A stretch of 64,000 nucleotides of DNA from Chitinophagaceae bacterium (GTDB taxonomy: Bacteria; Bacteroidota; Bacteroidia; Chitinophagales; Chitinophagaceae). Shown here one piece after another: positions 27,309 through 36,504 of this stretch; within the stretch, counting starts at the first letter, position 1, and each line of letters begins with the position of its first letter. The notes beneath the pieces were generated by a model. The model was not told where the DNA came from. It did not search any database and worked only from the letters and a program-made list of their open reading frames with translations. Position numbers and translations under genes: made by a program. Where the stretch lies: assembly GCA_947447825.1 (NCBI GenBank), contig CANFLL010000004.1, positions 1 to 64,000 of the forward strand, read 5' to 3'.

Positions 27309-29354
27309 TTACTGCTTTATGAATGTTTGAGATACCTTTTTCATTCCTGCTTTATAGGTTAATATGTAAGTACCTGATGCCAATTTAGAAACATCAATCA
27401 CTTCCTCGATAGAATTTTTTGCAATGCTCTGCGTCAACAATTTTTTTCCATCAATAGAAAAAACAGTCACATCTCCGATACCATTTGTTTTCTCATGAAC
27501 TAAACTCAAGGTATTATGAGCAGGATTCGTCTTAATTCTGCAGCTACTTTTTGTGGCGTTATTCTTTACCACCAACACATTACTGTAAGTTACTGCTCCG
27601 CTTTTGTCTTGTATTTTGAGCCTATAGTATGCTGAGTTTGCTTTGCTGGATGGTGCATCGATAAACGCATAATCATTTGATTTGCTCAATCCTCCATTTG
27701 CATTTACTAAACCAATAGCATTAAATGTAAATCCATCATTACTTCTTTCAATACTAAAAGCTTCTGTGTTTAACTCATTGCTTGTTGACCAATTTAGTGT
27801 TACTTGTTGTTGTTCGTTTGCTGCAGCTTTAAAAGCAATAAGTGAAATAGGTAAAGTTTTAGGCGCAACTAATTCATTCAAATACAATTCAAGCATGGTA
27901 TATCCACTTGAGTCAACGGTGTTTCCGTCTGTTGAATCACTTGGGCTTAAACCCTTTGCTATTTCCCAAGCATCTGGAATTCCATCATGATCACTATCAG
28001 TTGGTGCAATAGCTGTAGTGTCATAAGCTGGCCATCCGCCTATTGAATCTTGCGTATCTATAATACCTATGTTTCCTTTTCCGAAGTAAGTACTTGTTGA
28101 ATTTGTGGCATGTTGAGAGGCTGTACCAGTCAATGTTTCATGAATTATTCTTCTATCAAGTGTATCTCTTTTGGGATAAGTGTCTCCCACACCTTCTAAA
28201 ACAGAATTAAATGCATCTAAAGCTGTTTGCATCACAATAGGTTCGTTTACTGTTGGAGCGGCAAGCTTAAAAGAGTCAGCATACGAAGCTGGATAATATT
28301 TTGGATTCAATCCTAAATAATTGTTTGCTGTAACGGTAGGCACGCCATAAACATAATTGCCAGACATATATGCTTTTCCTTTTAACCTAGAAGCCCATGC
28401 TGGAACATAAGCATCTGTAGCATTCCATATTATTTTACCTTTAGATGCAGGCGTTGCTGGCCCAGGTTTATAATAATTATTCATTATGTTCACCTCGGCT
28501 CTTCTCAAGGCAAAGATTGGTTTGCCTGTATCTGCAATTTCTATTTCATTCCCATAGCAACCTAAATCGCTTCCCCAATTATAGATAACATTGTTTCTGT
28601 AATCCAAATAAGCTAACGTGTCGTGGGTTCTTGAACCATTAAAACGTATGGCACGGCTATGGTGATGCGCCAATAAATTATGGTGATAAGAGGCATACTG
28701 TCCTCCCCAAACACCTGCATATCCATGGCTACCTTTTCCGTTATAAGATGCATTTAGGCTTTCGCTTACCAAACACCATTGAACGGTGGAATATTTATTG
28801 TCGTAGAATGTAGCAGCTTCTTCCATAGACCAACTCATGGAGCAATGATCTACGATAAAATTGGTTGAGTTTTCTATATCAAGTCCATAAACAGCAGGAT
28901 TATTGGTTTTAGAAACATCTCCTGGGCGAAAGTGCATATATCGGATAATCAGGTTTTTTCCATAAATCTTCACCATCCCTCTTTTCGTACAAATACCATC
29001 ACCAGGAGCGGTTTGCCCTGCAATAGTCATATTTGATCGTTGAACTTTTAGGGGAGTCAATAAATCTATTATTCCTCCTACCCTAAAAACGATGGTCAAG
29101 GGTTGTCCTGGAAAAGCATTAAAGGCCTGACGAAAACTACCCGGCCCATCATCTGCCAATGTAGTTACTTCATATACTTTACCTCCACGACCACCTAATG
29201 AATATTTTCCATATCCCTCTGCTCCAGGAAAAGCCAATTGTTGTGCCTTTGCACTACTCATCAACATTAAAAGAAAGAATAAAGTGGAATTGGTTGTTGT
29301 AACTACCTTTTTAAAGGATTTAAAAAAGGCAAACTTTGTGTGAAGTTTAAACAT
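27309..29354 (-). CDS. PL1-type pectate lyase with T9SS sorting domain
   Basis: Exported lyase of 681 residues and first gene of the minus-strand pectin arm. A signal peptide spans about 1-38 (ends SSAKAQ). PL1 beta-helix about 39-430: FPGAEGYGKYSLGGRGG, NFIVDHCSMSWSMEEAAT, and SYHHNLLAHHHSRAIRFNGS. Calcium-type motif DSDHDGIPDAWE at about 452-465. Fibronectin-like domain about 500-590, then a T9SS type A tail ending TYILTYKAGMKKVSQTFIKQ. Closely parallel in layout to the lyase at 9829-12456. It lies 121 bases upstream of susC, so it may share a transcript with susCD. Confidence 0.92.
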   Translation of the reverse strand: MFKLHTKFAFFKSFKKVVTTTNSTLFFLLMLMSSAKAQQLAFPGAEGYGKYSLGGRGGKVYEVTTLADDGPGSFRQAFNAFPGQPLTIVFRVGGIIDLLTPLKVQRSNMTIAGQTAPGDGICTKRGMVKIYGKNLIIRYMHFRPGDVSKTNNPAVYGLDIENSTNFIVDHCSMSWSMEEAATFYDNKYSTVQWCLVSESLNASYNGKGSHGYAGVWGGQYASYHHNLLAHHHSRAIRFNGSRTHDTLAYLDYRNNVIYNWGSDLGCYGNEIEIADTGKPIFALRRAEVNIMNNYYKPGPATPASKGKIIWNATDAYVPAWASRLKGKAYMSGNYVYGVPTVTANNYLGLNPKYYPASYADSFKLAAPTVNEPIVMQTALDAFNSVLEGVGDTYPKRDTLDRRIIHETLTGTASQHATNSTSTYFGKGNIGIIDTQDSIGGWPAYDTTAIAPTDSDHDGIPDAWEIAKGLSPSDSTDGNTVDSSGYTMLELYLNELVAPKTLPISLIAFKAAANEQQQVTLNWSTSNELNTEAFSIERSNDGFTFNAIGLVNANGGLSKSNDYAFIDAPSSKANSAYYRLKIQDKSGAVTYSNVLVVKNNATKSSCRIKTNPAHNTLSLVHEKTNGIGDVTVFSIDGKKLLTQSIAKNSIEEVIDVSKLASGTYILTYKAGMKKVSQTFIKQ

Positions 29355-29691
29355 ATTGCAATCATTTGAGAAGATAAAAATAGCCTTAAATGTATTATTT
29401 AAAACTTAGGTGCGAAGATATTTGGCACAAGAATAAAAACTATCCTGTTCTCTCACGCAAACAAGAAACAGCGTTTAATGATTTTTTCTTTTATACTTTA
29501 TTAAAAAGCAGGGTTTGGCTTTAATTAATTCTCTCTTTACTACTTCTTTGCGCAAAACCTTTATGGGCTTTGCGGTTAAATTGCCCTCCATTATAAAACT
29601 AAATAAAAGGGGCGTTTAGTTCAATTCGTCTACTTACGCTGTTTAAGAAAGTTTCTTTGGTTTACATCTCAATTGCTTAACTATTCTCTCA
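29355..29691. other. Gene-free stretch between PL1 and GH19
   Basis: No supported gene. On the minus strand, TATCTTCG near 29416-29423 is a one-mismatch -7 element for the PL1 gene. Words such as ctttgcgcaaaacc around 29545-29580 resemble the dispersed 'accacaaag' hairpin family. Confidence 0.4.
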
Positions 29692-30513
29692 CTATCTATA
29701 GTTACCCATTGTTTTACAATCACAGTCATCTTCCGGTGAGATGTTCATTTTTTTACAAAAAGTTTTATAAAATCCAATTCGCTCATTTCTATTATCACTT
29801 ACCTCCTTTTTGATAGTATTACATTCTAACCCCCCATTAATGATGTTAATCGTCATGCCAAAACCAGCTTTTCTGTTTAGTGCAAGGTCTTGAGGTGTAG
29901 GTATCCATTTACCACTCATTACTTCATGGCAACTAGGTTTTGGTTTCTGTGCTTTCATCCAAAACCATAAAGCCACTTCAAAAGCCACCGTACCATTTTT
30001 GCAAACTAGTTCGGGTTGCTGCACCAAGGGCAGTTTTAAATCATCGCCGGCCAATCCATAATTGTAAGTGTAGGAGAGTTGCAATGGTCCACGACCATAA
30101 TAGTTTTTGCCCGGAACTGGCTTATATTGGCTTGTGCCACCTGTGTTATAAACCGGGCAAGGCTTTTTTAAACAGTCTTGTTCTTCCTTATACACCAATC
30201 CCCAAACATAAGGTCCACCGTCAGCTTCAGGCCATCCATCGGTGGTTTCATGTGCCACATTAGCAAAAAAAGCCATTAGTTCAAGTTTGTTTTGCAACTC
30301 ATTTCCTTCGGTGGCAAATGTTGGAAACTTTAGTGTGGCAGCAACAAAAGATTCATAAGTGTAGAGTTTATCATGATGCGGAAACAATTGTTCGTACTGT
30401 TGTTTTGAGAGTAATTTTTTGATTGGATTTTCGGCAGCCAATGAATGTTGAAGTCCACAATTCATCAATAAACAAATGAAGAAGAGGAGAAATAAGTATG
30501 TACTTTTTTTCAT
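29692..30513 (-). CDS. GH19 family chitinase-like secreted hydrolase
   Basis: The ATG at 30513 gives 273 residues with a signal peptide, possibly of lipoprotein type (LLFFICLLMNCGLQ); the track start lies 14 codons further upstream. GH19 core motifs: FFANVAHETTDGW (catalytic Glu), NYYGRGPLQLSYTYNYG, QPELVCKNGTVAFEVALWFW, and INIINGGLECN. It resembles class I/II plant-like chitinases in layout and would hydrolyse chitin or related N-acetylglucosamine polymers. It lies outside the pectin operon and stands alone. Confidence 0.9.
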   Translation of the reverse strand: MKKSTYLFLLFFICLLMNCGLQHSLAAENPIKKLLSKQQYEQLFPHHDKLYTYESFVAATLKFPTFATEGNELQNKLELMAFFANVAHETTDGWPEADGGPYVWGLVYKEEQDCLKKPCPVYNTGGTSQYKPVPGKNYYGRGPLQLSYTYNYGLAGDDLKLPLVQQPELVCKNGTVAFEVALWFWMKAQKPKPSCHEVMSGKWIPTPQDLALNRKAGFGMTINIINGGLECNTIKKEVSDNRNERIGFYKTFCKKMNISPEDDCDCKTMGNYR

Positions 30514-30751
30514 GATTACTTTTTTAAGATTATGCTGCGCAATAAGGTCTTTCAAAATGCTTATTGTTCTTTCAATTCAAAAATAAAGACTATGTCATTT
30601 AAAGAAGGTTAAAAAATAGCGGGATTGGTAGGAGCAATCAAAAAGATGGAAAAATAAATTTCTTATAATAAAATGTTTTGTATAAGTATCTGCCATAAAA
30701 AAACAAGCATTCCTCTTCAAGATGTCCGCCACATTCACCATTCATCTTTAA

Positions 30752-31129
30752 TCAATAATAACCTTGTTTCATTTCTACCCAATTGATGATTGTTTCTGCT
30801 TGTTCTAAACCTGCATTACTAACTTTTACACTTAGGTTTCCATCATATCCCATTGCAAGATGCAGCGTATCATAAGCTACTCTAAAGTTTAAAAGCATCT
30901 TTCTATCCACCTTTCCCAATTCCTCCTGATACCATTCCACACTTTTTCTTCCTTTTCTCTTCAATCCAAAATAACCATCCAACGCTTCCAAAATACCAGA
31001 GTAGGCAGTGTTTCCTGCCATCTTCACATACTTTTTATCATGATAAAATCCATCTTCCTTTTGCGCTTTAGTACTCAATATTTCTTTTGCATTATCTAAA
31101 TATCGGTGCGCTTCCTCAATATGTTTCAT
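30752..31129 (-). CDS. DUF5618 family small helical protein
   Basis: A 125-residue protein, all helical by pattern, with IEEAHRYLDNAKEIL, KYVKMAGNTAYSGILEALDGYF, and AYDTLHLAMGYDGNL, which I recognise as DUF5618. The fold resembles HEPN-type helical bundles, but no catalytic motif is obvious. Function unknown. A truncated second copy of its first 15-18 codons lies at 50289, evidence of duplication or relocation. Confidence 0.75.
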   Translation of the reverse strand: MKHIEEAHRYLDNAKEILSTKAQKEDGFYHDKKYVKMAGNTAYSGILEALDGYFGLKRKGRKSVEWYQEELGKVDRKMLLNFRVAYDTLHLAMGYDGNLSVKVSNAGLEQAETIINWVEMKQGYY

Positions 31130-31212
31130 GCTGGTAAAACTAATCTATAAGTTGAAAGTCAAGAGTTGAAAGTTTAAAAGTAAAAAGTCGAAAGTCAAGA
31201 GAAGATAGTTTT

Positions 31213-31252
31213 AAAAAAGCAAAAGGCTACTCTATAAAGGGTAGCCTCTTGC
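31213..31252 (-). terminator. Intrinsic terminator after the 207-aa beta-sandwich gene
   Basis: On the minus strand GCAAGAGGCTACC pairs with GGTAGCCTTTTGC-type arms (one mismatch) and is followed by six T residues. It lies 25 bases past the stop at 31278. Confidence 0.85.
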
Positions 31253-31277
31253 TTAACTCATCATTCAAAACTCAACC

Positions 31278-31901
31278 CTAATTTGCCGCCCTTGTTATTG
31301 GTGCACTATAATTTCTTCTTGGATCTGTGCCACAAGCCGCCATTTTAAAAACATAAGGAACAAAACTTGGCAAACCATCAATTTCTAAAGAGTGAGAAGT
31401 AGTTGTTTTTGTTACCCAAACACTTGCATCCGTTGCAGGATGAGGCGTAAACAATATTTCATAAAACTTGGCCTTAGGCATTGCTTTGCAACTAGCCAAC
31501 ACCTTATTACTAGCCTGTTGCGTAACAACATTAAAACCAGTAACCACTCCAAAAGCACCAATTTTAGCTTTTGAAGCCGCTGTGTGCATTCCTGCCGACA
31601 AAATTTTTGTTTCGTCGCCACCGCTAGTCAACTGCACATACGCACACTCCACGTGAATCATACCTTCCAAAATTTTCCGTTCATCATCTTTATCAGACGT
31701 TTGCGTTGGCGTACCATTATGAGCCAATGCTAATTTTCCCTGAAATTTAATCCGCTGTGCCGTAATTACCGTTAACGCAGGCGAAGGCGTTGCGTAGGTT
31801 GCGATACTTGCCGCCATCTTCGTTTCTATACTTTCCACTTCTATCACAAACTCAGGGTCTGTGTAAGTGTCTATCGAATAATTAATTAGAACATCTGCCA
31901 T
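31278..31901 (-). CDS. Small leaderless beta-sandwich-like protein downstream of array B
   Basis: A 207-residue protein without signal peptide, closely similar along its length to the 206-aa protein at 56802. Shared blocks are YTDPEF/YTDDGL near residue 12, YVQLTSGGDETKILS, MHTAASKAKIG, VVTQQASNKVL, and LPSFVPYVFKMAA with RRNYSAPITRAAN at the end. The last ~90 residues look like a fibronectin-III-type sandwich. Function unknown. Upstream it has a 31-base leader block shared with the 56802 gene and then 21-bp array B, so gene, leader and array form a repeated module. Confidence 0.8.
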   Translation of the reverse strand: MADVLINYSIDTYTDPEFVIEVESIETKMAASIATYATPSPALTVITAQRIKFQGKLALAHNGTPTQTSDKDDERKILEGMIHVECAYVQLTSGGDETKILSAGMHTAASKAKIGAFGVVTGFNVVTQQASNKVLASCKAMPKAKFYEILFTPHPATDASVWVTKTTTSHSLEIDGLPSFVPYVFKMAACGTDPRRNYSAPITRAAN

Positions 31902-31924
31902 TTTATGATTTTTTTAAAAGAATG

Positions 31925-31955
31925 AAAATAATCCGTTGAAAGTAGTCTTATTGTA
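31925..31955 (-). promoter_or_regulatory. Leader block shared with the 56802 gene
   Basis: The block AAAATAATCcGTTGAAAGT continuing to AGTCTTATTGTA is almost identical to 57447-57476 upstream of the paralogue. It lies 24-54 bases before the start codon, between gene and array. It is probably promoter or leader sequence; no clear TAnnTTTG match lies inside it. Confidence 0.6.
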
Positions 31956-31989
31956 ACGGGTAATTAAAATTTTATTTCGTAAGAACCCT

Positions 31990-32176
31990 ATTTACTTGAT
32001 GACGAAAACCAAAAACTTCATCACTTAATCGAAAAAGTTCATCATAAAAAACATTTTCTTCATCAAATAATTATGGAACTTCATCAAAAAAACCAAAAAC
32101 TTCATCAAGTATTTGGAAAACTTCATCAAGAAAGTCAAATACTTCATCACTTTTTTCAATTACTTGATGAAGTTTT
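31990..32176. repeat. 21-bp array B: CTTCATCA-phased units
   Basis: The octamer CTTCATCA (or GTTCATCA) sits at 32016, 32037, 32058, 32079, 32100, 32121 and 32142, exactly 21 apart. At the outer phases 31995 and 32163 it is CTTGATGA instead, so the two end units are inverted. Better units read ACTTnATnAAGT, a 12-base dyad. The spacer is A-rich and less conserved. Nine units. The array starts about 90 bases upstream of the 31278-31901 gene and is followed by the divergent gene at 32246. Confidence 0.92.
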
Positions 32177-32245
32177 TGAGGATTGGTAAGCTATATTTGA
32201 CTTTCGGATATAGGAATAGGACAACATTTACAAATAATTTAGACT

Positions 32246-33172
32246 ATGGTTATCAATCAAATAAAAACTAAGAAAGGGTGCTGCTTGGTGCTTTTAATAC
32301 TGGGAATGAGTTTTTCTGTAAGAGGATTTGGACAGACAATTTACAAGGGATTTATAGGCGTGTATCCAATTGAGTTGGTTATAGATGATTTTTATGGTGA
32401 TAAAGAAATAACGGCAGTGTATTCTTACATGAAATTCTGCGACCCGATTCCAATTAATGGTGAGCATCATAAAGATTCATTAATACTTTATGAAAAGGAC
32501 AAGAATTGTAAAACATCAGCCATTCTACTATTCGATAAATATGATAAAAATGCTAAAATCATTGAGGGGACATGGAAAAATTTATCAACTAAAAAAGAGC
32601 TCAAAATAACTTTGAAAAAGGATTATGAAATTGAAGATGCTTATGCAGATAGCATTGAATGGAAGAATAGAGAAATATTGCAACCTGTTTCGCTAGAGGA
32701 TTATTATTTTAAAGTTGTTACTTCAAAAGAAAAGAATGCATACGGTGTTGTAACTGGAGTAAAAATATTTCAAAAGGGTACTGGACAATTAGTTCAAACG
32801 CTAAAGGCAGATGAATGTGAAATTAAGAGACTAAATAGCATTTATATTGGTGATTTTAATTTTGATGGGATAGAAGACTTTTCTCTTTTTCAATCTCATG
32901 CTGGTGCTGGTCCAAATACTTCATTTATGTATTTTTTGTTTAACCCCAATACAAAAAAATTCTTTGATTCAAAATTTGGGGGTACTTCATTAGAGTTTGA
33001 TTCAAAACGAAAGAGAATTTATGAAATGAATTCATGTTGTGCAGGTCATAATCAAACCACCGCAGAATATAAAGTTGTAAATAATAAAATGGTTTTATTG
33101 GAAGAACATTGCTGGATTTGGGATGAGAAAAAGCAAGATATGGTAGAAAGAAAAATGAAAGATTGCCGTTGA
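32246..33172 (+). CDS. Secreted hypothetical protein with XAC2610-like C-terminal part
   Basis: A 308-residue protein with an N-terminal signal peptide (LVLLILGMSFSVRGFGQ). The first half is a beta-rich unknown (IYKGFIGVYPIELVID). The second half contains the calcium-type loop GDFNFDGIEDFSLFQ followed by GAGPNTSFMYFLFN, a layout I associate with XAC2610-like and FG-GAP-related periplasmic proteins. No enzyme motif is visible. Single gene, divergent from the array B module. Function unknown. Confidence 0.7.
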   Translation: MVINQIKTKKGCCLVLLILGMSFSVRGFGQTIYKGFIGVYPIELVIDDFYGDKEITAVYSYMKFCDPIPINGEHHKDSLILYEKDKNCKTSAILLFDKYDKNAKIIEGTWKNLSTKKELKITLKKDYEIEDAYADSIEWKNREILQPVSLEDYYFKVVTSKEKNAYGVVTGVKIFQKGTGQLVQTLKADECEIKRLNSIYIGDFNFDGIEDFSLFQSHAGAGPNTSFMYFLFNPNTKKFFDSKFGGTSLEFDSKRKRIYEMNSCCAGHNQTTAEYKVVNNKMVLLEEHCWIWDEKKQDMVERKMKDCR

Positions 33173-33249
33173 TGTTTTATTCATATTTCCCATCCATTCG
33201 CCGTTGTTTCCTCTTTTAAGCAACAACAATAAATTCAGCGTTCATTCAA

Positions 33250-33282
33250 AAACCTGTCAGGTCTTGAAGACCTGACAGGTTT
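33250..33282. repeat. AAACCTGTCAGGTCTT hairpin
   Basis: Arms of 16 bases around one unpaired base: CCTGTCAGGTCTT and its complement, followed by TTAATT. This sequence type is scattered through Bacteroidota genomes as an intergenic hairpin. It may terminate the gene ending at 33172. Confidence 0.7.
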
Positions 33283-33338
33283 AATTGGGACATAAAAATT
33301 ATCTATTTTAGCATCTACAACTCAATAAATACGGTCTT

Positions 33339-34472
33339 ATGAAACATAAAAACGTCTTCCTATTGCTTGCTTTTGTGCCACTGTTTTTGATGGCACAAAC
33401 TAAAGACTACAACTACTATTATACTAGTGGAAACGATTTGCTACAGAAAGGAAATTGGAAAGAAGCCTTGGCCATGTTTGATAGTGCATTGTTGTTTCAA
33501 CCGAAAAGCTCGAATGCCTACATTGGCAGGGGTGGAGCTAAAGTATATAGTGATCTATTTGAAGAAGGATTAAAAGATTATGATACTGCAATATTGTATG
33601 CTGAAAAAAAAGATAAGCTAAGTTTTTACAGGAAGAAAGAAAATGCGCTTGAAAGTGAAAAGCTAAGGAATTATTATTATTTTGATCAAAAACTAGCCAT
33701 TTATAATGAGGCAATGGCTGCTTTTCCAGATTCTGCAAGTGCTTATTCGGACAGGTCATTTTTGTATTATTTTAAGGGGAAGTACGAGGAAGCCTTGGAT
33801 GATGCAAAAAAATCGATGAAAATTTGCCATACTGTTGATGGATATTCCATATTGGCGTTGGCAATGGCTAAGACAGGTGATTATTCTGAGAAAAGAATTA
33901 GGAGTGAGTATGACAAATGCATTGAAGAATTTCCAAATGATGCAGCGAGTTATTTTAACAGAGGAGTATATTTTGATGGAAAACGGAAATCATTAATGAA
34001 AAATCATCCTAATAGTGAACAAAACAAAGAAATGTTGGACTTGCAAGAGAAATCTCTTTTAGATTTTAGTAAGGCGGTTTCACTTAATCCTAATGAGTCC
34101 ATTTATCAATCCTTTTATTGTAGGTTGAAAGTAAATTCAAATAAATTTAGTAGTGATGAAATATTGAAGGATTATCAATCTTGGATAGACCATTGCCCAA
34201 CGAGTAGACAACCGTATTCTGAGAGGGCAATGTATTATGCATCGCTGAAACGATGGGAGGACGCCATTGTAGATATAGATTCTTCCACAAAGGATATTAA
34301 AAGTCCATTAGCGATTCTCTACAAAGCAAATTTTAAGGATCTATCAGGCAATTATACGCCAGAAGATATTTTGAAAGATTTGGATAAGGCGGCAGCATTA
34401 AAAGCAGAAAAAGGTTTTGTTGTCTTTAATGATGAAATGTACAAACGGCTGAAGGCTAAGTATGGTAAATAA
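33339..34472 (+). CDS. Secreted tetratricopeptide-repeat protein
   Basis: A 377-residue protein with a signal peptide (MKHKNVFLLLAFVPLFLMAQ). TPR-like helix pairs run through the chain: YTSGNDLLQKGNWKEALAMF, NAYIGRGGAKVYSDLFEEGL, SAYSDRSFLYYFKGKYEEAL, and RQPYSERAMYYASLKRWEDA. TPR proteins act as protein-binding scaffolds; the partner is unknown. Single gene with a terminator about 130 bases downstream. Confidence 0.85.
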   Translation: MKHKNVFLLLAFVPLFLMAQTKDYNYYYTSGNDLLQKGNWKEALAMFDSALLFQPKSSNAYIGRGGAKVYSDLFEEGLKDYDTAILYAEKKDKLSFYRKKENALESEKLRNYYYFDQKLAIYNEAMAAFPDSASAYSDRSFLYYFKGKYEEALDDAKKSMKICHTVDGYSILALAMAKTGDYSEKRIRSEYDKCIEEFPNDAASYFNRGVYFDGKRKSLMKNHPNSEQNKEMLDLQEKSLLDFSKAVSLNPNESIYQSFYCRLKVNSNKFSSDEILKDYQSWIDHCPTSRQPYSERAMYYASLKRWEDAIVDIDSSTKDIKSPLAILYKANFKDLSGNYTPEDILKDLDKAAALKAEKGFVVFNDEMYKRLKAKYGK

Positions 34473-34600
34473 CTTCAAAGAAAAAGTACCATTATGATAT
34501 ATTCCTGTTTTGAAACAAATCGAATATTTTGACTAGTCTTGTTTATTATATCGCTTGGTGATATTTAAGTTTCATCTTTTTTATTCAACTTATTACCAAT

Positions 34601-34628
34601 AAAAAAGGCCTCAAATTGAGGCCTTTTT
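34601..34628. terminator. Bidirectional terminator between the TPR gene and raiA
   Basis: The arms AAAAAGGCCTC and GAGGCCTTTTT enclose five bases. The A-run and T-run serve both strands. Confidence 0.88.
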
Positions 34629-34636
34629 AAAATGTT

Positions 34637-34936
34637 TTAAGCGGCAAGCTTTTCTTTTTTTCTTTTTATTTGATTAACGATAGATTCCATTGCAGAATCG
34701 AATGACTCTTCGAATGATTTAGAAGATGTCTTTACAAAAAACTCATGTTTTGGAACGTGCACCTTAATCTCTACAACCTTATCTTTAATGTTATGGACTA
34801 GGTTATCCAACTTTAAAAACACATCTACTTTTGTAATCTTATCATGAAAAGTGTTTAGCTTTTCTACTTTTTTTGAAACAAATTCTAATAACTTTTCGTC
34901 TGCGTCAAAGTGCACTGTTTGAATGTTAATGTTCAT
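34637..34936 (-). CDS. raiA: Ribosome hibernation promoting factor / RaiA
   Basis: A 99-residue protein of the short HPF/RaiA family, which binds the 30S decoding region and shuts down translation in stationary phase. Family features: INIQTVHFDADEKLLEFVSK at the start, KITKVDVFLKLD, EIKVHVPKHEFFVKTSSKSFEES, and a basic tail KRKKEKLAA. It lies downstream of xerC and rpsU, a common Bacteroidota arrangement that groups ribosome-associated genes. Confidence 0.92.
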   Translation of the reverse strand: MNINIQTVHFDADEKLLEFVSKKVEKLNTFHDKITKVDVFLKLDNLVHNIKDKVVEIKVHVPKHEFFVKTSSKSFEESFDSAMESIVNQIKRKKEKLAA

Positions 34937-35081
34937 AGCAACTCAATTTAAATTTTGAAATAATAAAGAATGTCGTGTAGTTTTCTTTACATAAGCCTTG
35001 TTATTAAATTATCACACCACTAATGTACAGAGAAAAGATTTAATAAAAAGATAATCTTGAAAAAAAATATAGCTAGGTTTT

Positions 35082-35208
35082 TTTAACCACAAGGCTCACT
35101 TAGAAATCACCAAGAACCAAAGGTTGTATGAAATCGTTACTTAGAAATTTTAATGTGGAATCAAAACCGTTGGATCCCTTGTTTTTCCCTTGTGAAGTTT
35201 GTGGTAAA
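35082..35208. repeat. 'aaccacaag' dispersed hairpin, diverged
   Basis: Imperfect inverted arms TTAACCACAAGG... and ...AGTTTGTGGTAAA lie in the gap between xerC and raiA, with matching CACCAAGAACC and CTTGTTTTTCCC stretches inside. It is a member of the dispersed family also seen at 41873, 43973, 44473 and 50130. It occupies most of the gap. Confidence 0.5.
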
Positions 35209-35227
35209 GATGCTGCGATTGAAAACC

Positions 35228-36130
35228 TTACGCTTTGGGATGCGCTTTATTAAAAACATCTTTCAATTTGTCAATTGTATTATGGGTATATACCTGTGTT
35301 GAAGCCAGACTAGAATGTCCTAAAAGTTCTTTTACCGCATTTAAGCTTGCTCCATTATTCATTAAATGGGTAGCAAAACTGTGGCGAAGTATATGCGGAC
35401 TTTTCTTTTTGATGGTTGTAATGGTAGATAAATACTGATTTACAAATGTGTAAACCTTTCGCTGCTGCAATGCCTTACCCTTTTCGTCAGTAAATAAATT
35501 GGTAATGCCTTCTATTTGAACAGATTTTTCTGCCACATATTCTTTTAACGAATCCCTCATTTCTGTGGAAATGGGCACAATCCTTTCCTTATTTCCTTTT
35601 CCCAAAACTTTTATCTGCGATTTTGAATAGTCAACATCACCTTCTTTAATAGTAATAAGTTCCGTTAACCGCATCCCTGTAGAATAAAATAGCAACAGCA
35701 CTAGGCGTTCTGTTCTTCCTTTCCAATCATCAGGAAACTCTACATGGTTAAATAAGGTTTGCATGTCATCTTCCAATACAAACTCTGGCAAACGTTTATT
35801 AATCTTGGGGGTATGCACGGTAATCATGGGACTAACTTCTAGCTTACCCATTTTCATAAGGTACTTAAAGAAAGATTTTAGAGAAGAGGCTTTTCTATTG
35901 ATTGACTTTGAACTAATGTCATCACTCTTTAACGAAGCCAACCAAGTACGAATAAAGGTGGGGAGTATTTTGGATATCTCAGGAGAATCGAATGAATCTA
36001 CTAAGAAAAGGAAAAACTGTTCCAAATCATTTCGATAGGCTTCAATAGTATGGAGAGAGTACCTCTTTTCGAACTGGAGATAATCTAAAAAAGATTGTAT
36101 TTCTGGGTGATATTGCTTAGTAATAGACAT
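35228..36130 (-). CDS. xerC: Tyrosine recombinase XerC/XerD
   Basis: Resolves chromosome dimers at dif during division. The 300-residue protein has the N-terminal SAM-like core-binding domain (FLDYLQFEKRYSLHTIEAYRNDL) and a C-terminal catalytic domain with the RKHRH-Y set: TGMRLTEL (Arg), GKGNKERIVP (Lys), HILRHSFATHL (His, Arg), LGHSSLASTQVYTH (His, Tyr). The end LKDVFNKAHPKA is XerC-like, but XerD cannot be excluded. It lies between rpsU and raiA, so it is the housekeeping enzyme, not an island integrase. Confidence 0.9.
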   Translation of the reverse strand: MSITKQYHPEIQSFLDYLQFEKRYSLHTIEAYRNDLEQFFLFLVDSFDSPEISKILPTFIRTWLASLKSDDISSKSINRKASSLKSFFKYLMKMGKLEVSPMITVHTPKINKRLPEFVLEDDMQTLFNHVEFPDDWKGRTERLVLLLFYSTGMRLTELITIKEGDVDYSKSQIKVLGKGNKERIVPISTEMRDSLKEYVAEKSVQIEGITNLFTDEKGKALQQRKVYTFVNQYLSTITTIKKKSPHILRHSFATHLMNNGASLNAVKELLGHSSLASTQVYTHNTIDKLKDVFNKAHPKA

Positions 36131-36166
36131 AAAAAAGTAGCCTAAGGTATTGAACCAAGGCTACTT
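36130..36166 (-). terminator. Intrinsic terminator after rpsU
   Basis: On the minus strand AAGTAGCCT pairs with AGGCTACTT across a 14-base loop, followed by TTTTTT that runs into the xerC start. It separates rpsU from xerC or attenuates read-through. Confidence 0.8.
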
Positions 36167-36211
36167 GAATATATTTGGGGATAAATAGTAACGTTCGAAT
36201 CTACTTGTCTA

Positions 36212-36400
36212 CTAGCTTTCGTTAGCTAGTTTTTGCTTGTAAATTGCTTTAAGAACTTGTGTACGACGAACAACACTTGGCTTAGTAAATGTTTGACGCT
36301 CTCTTAATTGCAAGAGAGTTTTGCTTTTTTCAAACTTCTTTTTGTACTTCTTTAGCGCCTTGTCAATGTTTTCGCAATCTTTTGAGTCGATTATTAGCAT
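36212..36400 (-). CDS. rpsU: 30S ribosomal protein S21
   Basis: A 62-residue strongly basic protein with the S21 pattern: an ENIDKALKKYKKKFEKS helix followed by LLQLRERQTFTKPSVVRR. Length is normal for Bacteroidota. On the minus strand TATTTTCG at 36432-36439 is a one-mismatch -7 element 31 bases upstream of the start. It heads the rpsU-xerC-raiA group. Confidence 0.95.
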   Translation of the reverse strand: MLIIDSKDCENIDKALKKYKKKFEKSKTLLQLRERQTFTKPSVVRRTQVLKAIYKQKLANES

Positions 36401-36504
36401 AATATTTATTCCTTTTTTTAAATTTGGAGTGCGAAAATAGTGGAAAAGTTTTAATTTCCAAATAAGATATTTACCGTATGCCTATTCCTTAATAAATTGC
36501 GCCC

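Noticed and set aside
35228-36130. Tyrosine recombinase as the island integrase
   Set aside because: It lies in the conserved rpsU-xerC-raiA group 15 kb away and has XerC features.
36185-36211. tRNA-like GTTCGAATC word
   Set aside because: No acceptor stem, anticodon arm or CCA-proximal pairing around it.
36401-36504. FMN riboswitch before ribE
   Set aside because: The gap is about 100 bases, holds the rpsU promoter region, and shows no RFN-type conserved blocks.
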